NCBI GenBank assembly: GCA_002498455.1
Contig: DAHO01000036.1
Location: forward strand, 9,451 to 21,133
Length of the DNA: 11,683 bases
DNA from: Euryarchaeota archaeon UBA602
GTDB taxonomy: Archaea > Thermoplasmatota > Poseidoniia > Poseidoniales > Thalassarchaeaceae
Direction: 5' to 3'
Below the pieces are notes generated by a model. The model was not told where the DNA came from and made no database searches. It was given only the letters and a program-made list of their open reading frames with translations. Positions 6,048 to 11,683 of this stretch are shown here, piece by piece; the first letter of the stretch is position 1; the number at the start of each line of letters is the position of its first letter. The position numbers and the translations under genes are program-made.

Positions 6048-7519
6048 GTGACTTGTTTGGATTCAAAGGTGCCGAAGGGGCAGGCTATGCTCAACCTGAT
6101 CCAATCTCTGATGATTTCGAATTCCCCACCGCTCTCCAACGAGAGAATCTACCGCGGTGGCCACGTGCATCCGAACCCGAAATTGTGCGACATTACACTT
6201 GGCTTTCGACCCGAAGTCATGGGATTGACTCAGGATTCTATCCTCTTGGTTCTTGCACAATGAAACACAATCCTCGTGTCAATGAGAAGATTGTGCAAAT
6301 CCCGGGGATGAATGATATCCATGCTTTGGCTCCAGCTTCTCATCTCCAAGGTTTGATGGCGATTTTCCATGAAATGCAAGAGATGCTTGAACACTGTGCG
6401 GGCATGGACACCGTTACCCTTCAACCAGTCGCAGGTGCCCAAGGTGAGTTCACCGCAATGCGTTGTATCCAAGAGTATCACCGAGACATTGGTGAAGAAC
6501 ATCGCAACAAGGTGATTGTCCCCGATAGTGCACACGGAACCAATCCTGCCAGTGCATCCATGTGTGGTTATGAAATCATCGAGATTCCTTCTTTGGAGAA
6601 CGGTCAACTCGACTTGGATGCTCTACGGGCTGTCGTTGGTGAGGACACAGCCGCGATGATGATTACCAACCCGAGTACACTGGGAATCTTTGAGCCGGAA
6701 ATCGCTGAAGCAGCACGTATTGTTCACGATGCAGGTGGGCAGATGTATTATGACGGGGCTAACTTTAACGCAATTTTAGGTAAAACCAATCCCGGTTTGA
6801 TGGGTTTTGATGCCGTTCACTACAACTTGCATAAGACCTTCAGCCAACCTCATGGCGGTGGCGGTCCCGGTGCAGGTCCAATTGGTGTCAAAGCTCACTT
6901 GGCCGATTATCTTCCTGCACCCCTTGTTGTTGCTAGTGAAGACGAAGAAGGGGAAGTCTGGTTTGATTGGTATGATCCCCCGAAATCCATCGGGAAGGTT
7001 CAGCAATGGCATGGTAATGCGGGTGCAACCGTTCGCGCCTGGGCCTACTATCGCCGCTATGGAAGAGAACTCGAAACCATGAGTGAGCATGCTGTATTGA
7101 ACGCCAATTATCTTCGACATCGAATCATGAATCCCTCCGAAGAGATCCGCTCAGCGATTCATGCCATGCCGGCCGATGGTGCACCTGCAGATGTAGTCAA
7201 GCACGAGTTTACCCTCAGCATGACGCCGGTCAAGGATTCCACAGGGGTGACGGGCAAAGATATCGCCAAGCGTTTACTTGACTATGGATACATGGCCCCT
7301 ACGCTCTACTTCCCAATGATTGTTCCAGAATGTCTCATGTTTGAGCCAACTGAAACTGAAAGCAAGGAAGCTATCGATCAATTTGCGAATGATTTCCTCG
7401 CGATTTTAGGCGAAGATCCTGAACTGGTCAAAACTGCACCTCATGATACACCTGTGAAACGGGTAGACGAAGTCTGGGCTGCTCGGAACCTAATCTTGCG
7501 TCATCCGATTGATGAATAG
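6044..7519 (+). CDS. gcvPB: Glycine dehydrogenase (decarboxylating) subunit 2, P-protein beta
   Basis: This is the C-terminal, cofactor-carrying half of P-protein (EC 1.4.4.2), 491 residues from the ATG at 6044, slightly longer than the usual 470-490. The family motif YPLGSCTMKHNP is at 66-77. The pyridoxal-phosphate lysine is Lys264 in HYNLHKTF, followed directly by the glycine-rich PHGGGGPGAGP loop. The conserved SAHGTNPASA stretch is also present. All key residues seen are intact, so the enzyme should be active with GcvPA. Translation is coupled to gcvPA by the ATGA overlap. A gene for an unrecognised membrane protein starts 42 bases downstream and may share the transcript. Assignment is secure from the motifs and the partner gene. 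Confidence 0.96.
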   Translation: MSDLFGFKGAEGAGYAQPDPISDDFEFPTALQRENLPRWPRASEPEIVRHYTWLSTRSHGIDSGFYPLGSCTMKHNPRVNEKIVQIPGMNDIHALAPASHLQGLMAIFHEMQEMLEHCAGMDTVTLQPVAGAQGEFTAMRCIQEYHRDIGEEHRNKVIVPDSAHGTNPASASMCGYEIIEIPSLENGQLDLDALRAVVGEDTAAMMITNPSTLGIFEPEIAEAARIVHDAGGQMYYDGANFNAILGKTNPGLMGFDAVHYNLHKTFSQPHGGGGPGAGPIGVKAHLADYLPAPLVVASEDEEGEVWFDWYDPPKSIGKVQQWHGNAGATVRAWAYYRRYGRELETMSEHAVLNANYLRHRIMNPSEEIRSAIHAMPADGAPADVVKHEFTLSMTPVKDSTGVTGKDIAKRLLDYGYMAPTLYFPMIVPECLMFEPTETESKEAIDQFANDFLAILGEDPELVKTAPHDTPVKRVDEVWAARNLILRHPIDE

Positions 7520-7561
7520 GGTCATCTCAACTGTCATAACGACCTGTTCCCACCGGTTGGC

Positions 7562-8473
7562 ATGGCCTCTGCCAAGCCTGGATTCTTACTGGGTGAGAAC
7601 GGTTGGTATGGTTCATTGGGAATTCCAGCCACATTGCCGCATGAAGCCAATGCTCCCGAAGCATGGAAGGGTTGGCGAAGGCAACGTCTGAAACCAGCCA
7701 TTACGGGTTTCCTTTTCCCCTCCGCCTGGTCGATTTTTTTCCTTGCAGCCGGTTCAATTCCATTGTTCCTTGAAGCCATAGGGCAGGGAATCGGAATGAG
7801 TGCTTATCTTGCATTTGGTCTGTGGTTTGCAGGATTTGGTTTGCTTTGGTTGGGTGCGATCCAAGCTGCAATGCAGCAAGTCGAAGGCTCGGTTGTCAAG
7901 ATGATTTCATGGAACTTTATTCGTATCGAAACCTTGCTGATGGGTGTCCTCAGTTGGGCGTTGCTCAACCAACCCTCAGACAGCATCGTTCTCTTTGCAC
8001 TGCTCATCTCAATTCCACTTTGGTTCTCTTATTTGGTACGAATTGCAACAGTTCTCGCATGGCCCGCTGGTCGTTGGTTGCTTCCCATCGCACACGTAGA
8101 TGTTGGATTGTCAAATCTTGACGAGGAATGGATTGCCGAATCTCAGCGCTGGGCTCGCCGCCCCCTCGCACGTCGTAAAGTGGAGGCGGGTGAAGTAGGG
8201 GATACTGGAATGGAGTTGGTATTGTTTGGTGTGAGGCACGAAAATCAAGATTTCATCGCCATTCATTTTGTCCACCCTAGTGGAGTCATCATGGACCCAT
8301 TCGTGCGAAAACCCGTCGGAAGTGAAGTACCATTTTCCCGCTTAGGTCCTATCTTTGCAGATGTGCCTCATGTCACGGGTAGTTGGACGCTGTTGGAGCA
8401 GCCTCCAGTTCACCCCGTCGTCGCTGATTGGCCAGCGCAAATGATTCCCCCTTGGGAACTTGAAGAAGAGTGA
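7562..8473 (+). CDS. Unrecognised membrane protein with about four helices and a soluble C-terminal domain
   Basis: A 303-residue protein I cannot place in a family. Residues 1-45 are soluble, with Trp and Arg near the membrane (WKGWRRQRLK). Hydrophobic segments at about 47-73, 81-103, 119-136 and 141-167 look like four membrane helices. Residues about 175-303 form a soluble, acidic-ended domain. That domain has a basic stretch (RWARRPLARRK) followed by beta-rich sequence with HENQDFIAIHFVHPSG. The basic loops suggest both ends are cytoplasmic, but this is a guess. The ATG at 7562 is used; no ribosome-binding site is clear. It lies 42 bases after gcvPB on the same strand, so it may be co-transcribed, but no functional tie to glycine cleavage is evident. 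Its TGA abuts the stop of the converging guaAB with no base between them. Confidence 0.75.
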   Translation: MASAKPGFLLGENGWYGSLGIPATLPHEANAPEAWKGWRRQRLKPAITGFLFPSAWSIFFLAAGSIPLFLEAIGQGIGMSAYLAFGLWFAGFGLLWLGAIQAAMQQVEGSVVKMISWNFIRIETLLMGVLSWALLNQPSDSIVLFALLISIPLWFSYLVRIATVLAWPAGRWLLPIAHVDVGLSNLDEEWIAESQRWARRPLARRKVEAGEVGDTGMELVLFGVRHENQDFIAIHFVHPSGVIMDPFVRKPVGSEVPFSRLGPIFADVPHVTGSWTLLEQPPVHPVVADWPAQMIPPWELEEE

Positions 8474-9418
8474 TTACTCCCACTCAATGGTTCCTGGTGG
8501 CTTGTGGGTGATGTCATAGACAACACGATTTACATGACCTTTGAGAGAGTTTGTAATTTTCGTACTGATTTTTTGCAAGACGCTGTGCGGGATCTCCGAG
8601 TATCGTGCAGACATGCCATCGATACTGCGTACTGCCCTCACAACGATGGTCTCTCCGTAGACTCTAGCATCACCGTGGACCCCGACACTGCTGACGGGTA
8701 GTAAAGCGGCAAAGTATTGCCAAGGGAGTTCAATCTCACCGGCTTCCGCAGCGGCCTCCAACTCTTCTTCCACGATTGCGCAGGCCTCTCGACATGCTTC
8801 AGTACGTTCGCGAGTGAGGTTTCCCAAAACGCGAACGGCTAAACCTGGACCGGGGAACGGTTGTCGGTTGCTGCTGGGGATTCCAAGCAGCTTTGCCATG
8901 TCACGGACTTCATCCTTGTAGAATTCACGTAGCGGTTCCACGATGATCAAATCGACATCATCGGGCAAACCACCCACATTGTGATGACTCTTGATGACAT
9001 CTCGCTCTCCACCTCCGGATTCAATCCAATCCGGTGCAATGGTACCTTGTACGAGATATTTCGCACCACATGAGACTTGTTCTTCTTCGAATACACGAAT
9101 GAATTGTTCTCCAATCACCTTACGCTTCTCTTCAGGCTCAGTCACTCCTTCCAGATGCTTGAAAAATCTGTCACTGGCATCGACAACTTTCAGATTAAGC
9201 CCCAAATCGGTCAACATTTCTCGAACTTCTTCGGTTTCTCCTTTACGCATGAATCCGGTATCGACGTAAACACAGTGCAGCAAGTTGCCCACGGCATTGT
9301 TGGCCAGAACTGCAGCAACGGTGGAGTCTATACCCCCACTACATGCGATGATGGCCGTATCATCGATTTGTGAATTCAGTGCCTCGATGGCCTCATCGAT
9401 GAGCATCTGAGCATCCAT
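8474..9418 (-). CDS. guaAB: GMP synthase subunit B (ATP-pyrophosphatase and dimerisation domains)
   Basis: This enzyme (EC 6.3.5.2) adenylates XMP and replaces the AMP group with ammonia to give GMP, in the cytoplasm. The 314 residues cover only the synthetase part; the glutaminase domain fused in bacterial GuaA is absent, as in archaea, where a separate subunit supplies ammonia. That partner is not in the window. The PP-loop SGGIDS is at residues 27-32. Further signatures are GTIAPDWIESGGG, the PFPGPGLAVR loop and the C-terminal VVYDITHKPPGTIEWE. The ATG at 9418 is preferred to the TTG at 9421 because GAGGTG lies five bases upstream. The gene follows purE after nine bases, so both are surely on one transcript. 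It meets the converging membrane-protein gene at TGATTA with no gap. All catalytic motifs look intact. Confidence 0.96.
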   Translation of the reverse strand: MDAQMLIDEAIEALNSQIDDTAIIACSGGIDSTVAAVLANNAVGNLLHCVYVDTGFMRKGETEEVREMLTDLGLNLKVVDASDRFFKHLEGVTEPEEKRKVIGEQFIRVFEEEQVSCGAKYLVQGTIAPDWIESGGGERDVIKSHHNVGGLPDDVDLIIVEPLREFYKDEVRDMAKLLGIPSSNRQPFPGPGLAVRVLGNLTRERTEACREACAIVEEELEAAAEAGEIELPWQYFAALLPVSSVGVHGDARVYGETIVVRAVRSIDGMSARYSEIPHSVLQKISTKITNSLKGHVNRVVYDITHKPPGTIEWE

Positions 9419-9423
9419 CAAAA

Positions 9424-9429
9424 CACCTC
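9424..9429 (-). promoter_or_regulatory. guaAB Shine-Dalgarno site overlapping the purE stop codon
   Basis: On the minus strand the purE stop TGA runs into GAGGTG, so the junction reads TGAGGTG-TTTTG-ATG. The site is five bases before the guaAB ATG. This overlap favours translational coupling of PurE and GuaAB. It also favours ATG 9418 over TTG 9421 as the start. Seen directly. Confidence 0.6.
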
Positions 9430-9913
9430 AGGCGCCGCGTTCTTCTTGCAGTGCTTGATCATCTGCGATGACTGCATTTGTTCGCATTTCGCGATATGCC
9501 ACAACAGCCGCAGCAATGTCTGCATTTGCGGTACCAATGATTTGCAATGCCAGCAATGCTGCGTTGTCACCACGGTCAACACCGACGGTGGCAACGGGCA
9601 TGCCTGGTGGCATCTGAACGATACTCAGTAGGCTGTCATAGGGGACCTTGCTGCCCACAGGCACACCGATGACGGGCTTTGGTGTCATCGAAGCAAGGAC
9701 TCCGGGCAGAGCAGCCGCAACACCTGCCATCCCGATGTAGACGTGGCAACCATCATTCTCTGCGGTTTCGACGATATCTTCGAGATATTTTGGAGAACGG
9801 TGTGCGCTTGCGACTCGAATCTGATATTTCACATCAAATCCATCTAGAATCTTCGCTGCTTTTTCTGCGACTGGCATGTCTGACCGGCTACCCAATACGA
9901 TGGTGATGTCCAT
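9428..9913 (-). CDS. purE: N5-carboxyaminoimidazole ribonucleotide mutase (class I PurE)
   Basis: Class I PurE (EC 5.4.99.18) moves the carboxyl group of N5-CAIR to carbon 4 to make CAIR in purine biosynthesis; it acts as an octamer in the cytoplasm. The 161 residues match the usual length of about 155-170. The substrate-binding GSRSD is at 8-12 and the catalytic SAHRSP at 36-41, with His38 the expected catalytic base. The SLLSIVQMPPGMPVATV block and NAALLALQI follow. SAHR, rather than the SAHKGP of class II, marks class I, which normally needs PurK to supply N5-CAIR; purK is not in the window. The start at 9913 has GGGAG three bases upstream, a short spacing. It lies nine bases after an unrecognised gene and nine before guaAB, so these three form an apparent operon. 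Confidence 0.95.
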   Translation of the reverse strand: MDITIVLGSRSDMPVAEKAAKILDGFDVKYQIRVASAHRSPKYLEDIVETAENDGCHVYIGMAGVAAALPGVLASMTPKPVIGVPVGSKVPYDSLLSIVQMPPGMPVATVGVDRGDNAALLALQIIGTANADIAAAVVAYREMRTNAVIADDQALQEERGA

Positions 9914-9922
9914 GCACTCCCG

Positions 9923-10588
9923 CTACACAGTCGGTTCAAATGCATCACGGTGCGCGCTTGCGCATGAGAATGGTGTAAATCCTGCTCGACTACGTCGCAG
10001 TACCTCACCTCCACCGTTTGTGTCGATGGCCCATGTCCAAATCCCTGGACAAAGGCGATCTCCCCCTGAATGGACCAACCAACTTCGGGCTCCGAACAGT
10101 TTGCGATGCGCAGCGACGGCGAATGGGAGGAAGGGCGCAGGGAGATCCAATAGCCAAAGCCCCTGATAACCTTCTCGCGCGGGCAACAATGCCGACGAAA
10201 TGCGTCGAGCGAGGTGGCGTTGGGTTTGGCGACATCGTGCTTCAAGCCACGGTGGCATCTGTTCACCTCTCACCCACAGGTCGATGATTTTCAGTGCCCG
10301 ATCTGTGAAACCCATCAGTGCTGCCTCTGCAAAGCTGCTCACCATGAGTGGGACCTCATGCCCTTGGCGTAAATCGCAGAGGGCTCCAATCAACCGAAGC
10401 ACCCTCAACCGCGTTTCGATATTGAGATCCACAAATGCATTCGGAGGGGGCAGCCGCCCCCACAGTGTCGAGCGAGACATCCAACGAACATTGGCGGTCT
10501 CCTCACCTGCACGGTGCATCAACCAAAATCGGAGGTATCCTCCCGGGTCCATCTCAAGGATTCGCAAGACCCGGAGGCCCGACTTCAA
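9923..10588 (-). CDS. Unrecognised 221-residue protein upstream of purE
   Basis: I do not recognise this protein. It is soluble, with no signal peptide or membrane helix, and rich in Arg, Trp and Leu. The first 130 residues look mostly helical, with LRVLRLIGALCDLRQG and SFAEAALMGFTDRALKIIDLW. The rest has a run of hydrophobic strands with LWLLDLPAPFLPFAV and SWLVHSGGDR. The start is unsure: TTG at 10588 sits inside an inverted repeat with AGGA too close to it, while ATG at 10552 gives 209 residues but has no ribosome-binding site. The gene fills the space between the surface-protein stop (10601) and purE (9913) almost exactly, and this spacing is the main reason to call it real over antisense frames. 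Co-transcription with purE and guaAB is likely; a role in purine metabolism is only a possibility. Confidence 0.65.
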   Translation of the reverse strand: MKSGLRVLRILEMDPGGYLRFWLMHRAGEETANVRWMSRSTLWGRLPPPNAFVDLNIETRLRVLRLIGALCDLRQGHEVPLMVSSFAEAALMGFTDRALKIIDLWVRGEQMPPWLEARCRQTQRHLARRISSALLPAREGYQGLWLLDLPAPFLPFAVAAHRKLFGARSWLVHSGGDRLCPGIWTWAIDTNGGGEVLRRSRAGFTPFSCASAHRDAFEPTV

Positions 10589-10600
10589 ATCCTATTTGAA
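10584..10600 (-). promoter_or_regulatory. 7-bp AT-rich inverted repeat between surface-protein stop and next gene
   Basis: TTCAAAT-CCT-ATTTGAA is a perfect inverted repeat directly after the stop codon (10603-10601) of the second surface-protein gene and overlapping the possible TTG start at 10588. In RNA the stem is weak, with mostly A-U pairs. It could be a partial transcription stop, an operator for a promoter of the downstream genes, or a translation-control hairpin. The repeat is seen; the role is unknown. Confidence 0.4.
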
Positions 10601-11683
10601 TCACTGATGGGGGACCCAGGCTCCACTTTCAGTGTCGAATCGCATCATGCTACCGTCAGGATTCTGGCACCAAGTGTTGCCGACCTCGTCAACCCATGTT
10701 TTCTGACCATGTTCGTTCAGTGTGGCATGAGCTGGAGCCATTGCACCGGTAGATTGCATCGTTGCATCACTTTCACTTTGGGTGACATTGGTTGCAGCCG
10801 CGGCATCGATTCCGGCCATGGCATAGATGTCTTCCGCAGGTGCCAACTCTGAAGCAAACGCTCCCTCGTAACCGTCTTCATCGCTGCCAAGTTTTCTCAT
10901 CAGGAACAAAGCACTTCCAGCGATGGCGATCATGACTATGATTACCAATGCAATCCAGAATGGCATTGAGAGACTTCCTTCTTCAGCAGAGCGGGAGGCA
11001 TCCATTGGATAGGCATCGGCGACATCGCCAACTCCATCGCCGTCACTGTCTTCGATTTCAACAGGGTCTTCAGGGAATGCATCGTTGGCATCATTGACTC
11101 CATCGCCGTCAGTATCGTCGATGCATCCGTTTCCATCGACATCGTATCCTGTCGCATCTTCATTGGCGCAAACATCCACATTGTCCTTGACGCCATCACC
11201 GTCTGAATCATCAATGCAGCCATTCTCATCAATATCAAATCCAGTCGCATCTTCATCAACACAGGCGTCAACATTGTCCTTGACGCCATCACCGTCTGAA
11301 TCATCAATGCAGCCATTCTCATCGACATCAAATCCAGTCGCATCTTCATCGACACAATCGTCAACATTGTCCTTGATCGCATCACCATCGGTGTCATCAA
11401 TACATCCGTCGCCATCGGCATCAAATCCAGATGCATCTTCACTGCATTGATCGAGCGTATCCTTGACTCCATCACCATCGGTGTCATCAATGCAACCGTC
11501 GCCATCCGTATCGTATCCGGTTGCATTTTCAAACCGACAATTGTCCATGTTGTCCAAGACCAAATCCCCATCGGAATCATCGAGGCAACCGTCGCCGTTC
11601 ATGTCAAATCCTTGTGAGCTTGCGTATCTGCATTGATCTGCATTGTCAGGAACACCATCCTCATCTGAGTCGTCAATGCACCC
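10601..11683 (-). CDS. Second TSP3-like Ca-binding surface protein with membrane anchor (partial, N-terminus outside window)
   Basis: The frame stays open to the window edge, so the 360 visible residues are the C-terminal part; the Met at 11602 is not a start, because the same repeats continue before it. Visible residues 1 to about 220 are tandem DxDGDG repeats of the thrombospondin type 3 kind, about 31 residues each, with a DGC-I-DD-x-DGDG core and one further cysteine per unit. These are expected to bind calcium outside the cell. A membrane helix follows at about 240-262, ending in LMRKLG. The tail of about 98 residues is probably cytoplasmic: Ala-rich and acidic, with a final tryptophan-rich segment (TWVDEVGNTW and GAWVPHQ). 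The tail motif G-x-x-W-x(4)-DGS-x-x-R is shared with the first surface protein. An unrecognised gene follows on the same strand. The architecture is clear; the function is unknown. Confidence 0.88.
   Translation of the reverse strand, partial: GCIDDSDEDGVPDNADQCRYASSQGFDMNGDGCLDDSDGDLVLDNMDNCRFENATGYDTDGDGCIDDTDGDGVKDTLDQCSEDASGFDADGDGCIDDTDGDAIKDNVDDCVDEDATGFDVDENGCIDDSDGDGVKDNVDACVDEDATGFDIDENGCIDDSDGDGVKDNVDVCANEDATGYDVDGNGCIDDTDGDGVNDANDAFPEDPVEIEDSDGDGVGDVADAYPMDASRSAEEGSLSMPFWIALVIIVMIAIAGSALFLMRKLGSDEDGYEGAFASELAPAEDIYAMAGIDAAAATNVTQSESDATMQSTGAMAPAHATLNEHGQKTWVDEVGNTWCQNPDGSMMRFDTESGAWVPHQ
11060..11683 (-). repeat. Tandem 90/93-nt repeat array coding for Ca-binding loops
   Basis: Corresponding bases recur at 11091, 11184, 11277, 11370, 11460, 11553 and 11646, a period of 93 nt (once 90), i.e. 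31 or 30 residues. The two central copies, 11181-11273 and 11274-11366, differ at about five of 93 bases by eye. Copies further out differ more. The array continues past the window edge. Such direct repeats can gain or lose units by recombination. Seen directly. Confidence 0.85.

Noticed and set aside
10200..10607. Plus-strand frames opposite the unrecognised 221-residue gene
   Set aside because: The minus-strand frame is longer, fits the operon spacing to within about ten bases on both sides, and the plus-strand products are Arg/Ser-rich without features.
10942..11580. Open frames on either strand over the second repeat array
   Set aside because: Same cause: periodic codons of the calcium-binding repeats. 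The Ser/Pro-rich plus-strand frame and the Met-rich minus-strand frame mirror the repeat period.
11600..11602. ATG at 11602 as the start of the second surface protein
   Set aside because: The frame stays open upstream to the window edge and encodes more of the same DxDGDG repeats, and no signal peptide follows this Met. The gene is cut by the window.
11060..11683. CRISPR-like array
   Set aside because: The 93-nt periodicity is continuous and in frame with a calcium-binding repeat protein; there are no unique spacers between short palindromic repeats.

Overview
The window looks like an archaeal chromosome segment, most likely from a marine Thermoplasmatota such as Marine Group II (Poseidoniales). 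This is an inference. It rests on a free-standing GMP synthase ATP-pyrophosphatase subunit, which is the split archaeal form of GuaA, a two-subunit glycine decarboxylase, very tight gene packing, and large calcium-binding-repeat surface proteins with a single C-terminal membrane anchor. No rRNA, tRNA, CRISPR array, transposase or phage gene is visible. No stretch over 300 bases lacks a gene; the longest gap is the divergent promoter region at about 4525-4676.

Layout. (1) 31-3681 (+) is a 1216-residue secreted and anchored protein: signal peptide, seven-unit beta-propeller-like region, long Asp/Cys-rich thrombospondin-type-3-like array, one membrane helix and a short cytoplasmic tail. (2) Converging on it with zero spacing is a minus-strand extended-SDR (epimerase/dehydratase-like) gene at 3682-4524 that has lost the usual glycine-rich and YxxxK signatures. 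(3) A divergent intergenic region with a 9-bp inverted repeat and a hairpin leads into gcvPA (4677-6047) and gcvPB (6044-7519), translationally coupled, encoding the two halves of glycine decarboxylase (P-protein). An unrecognised four-helix membrane protein follows at 7562-8473. (4) Converging on that, again with zero spacing, is a minus-strand cluster transcribed from the right edge: a second calcium-binding-repeat surface protein (10601 to beyond 11683), an unrecognised 221-residue protein (9923-10588), purE (9428-9913) and guaAB (8474-9418).

How they fit together. gcvPA and gcvPB form one enzyme that decarboxylates glycine and passes the aminomethyl group to lipoyl H-protein, feeding one-carbon units to folate-type carriers. 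purE and guaAB are purine-biosynthesis genes (an early carboxylation step and the last GMP step). One-carbon supply and purine synthesis are metabolically linked, but the two sets are on opposite strands and no common control is visible. The two surface proteins share an outside-repeat, membrane-helix, cytoplasmic-tail architecture and a short tail motif, so they are probably members of one cell-surface family. Three short perfect inverted repeats lie at or just before start codons (11-28, 4648-4662, 10584-10600), and both convergent gene pairs meet at the same six bases, TGATTA.
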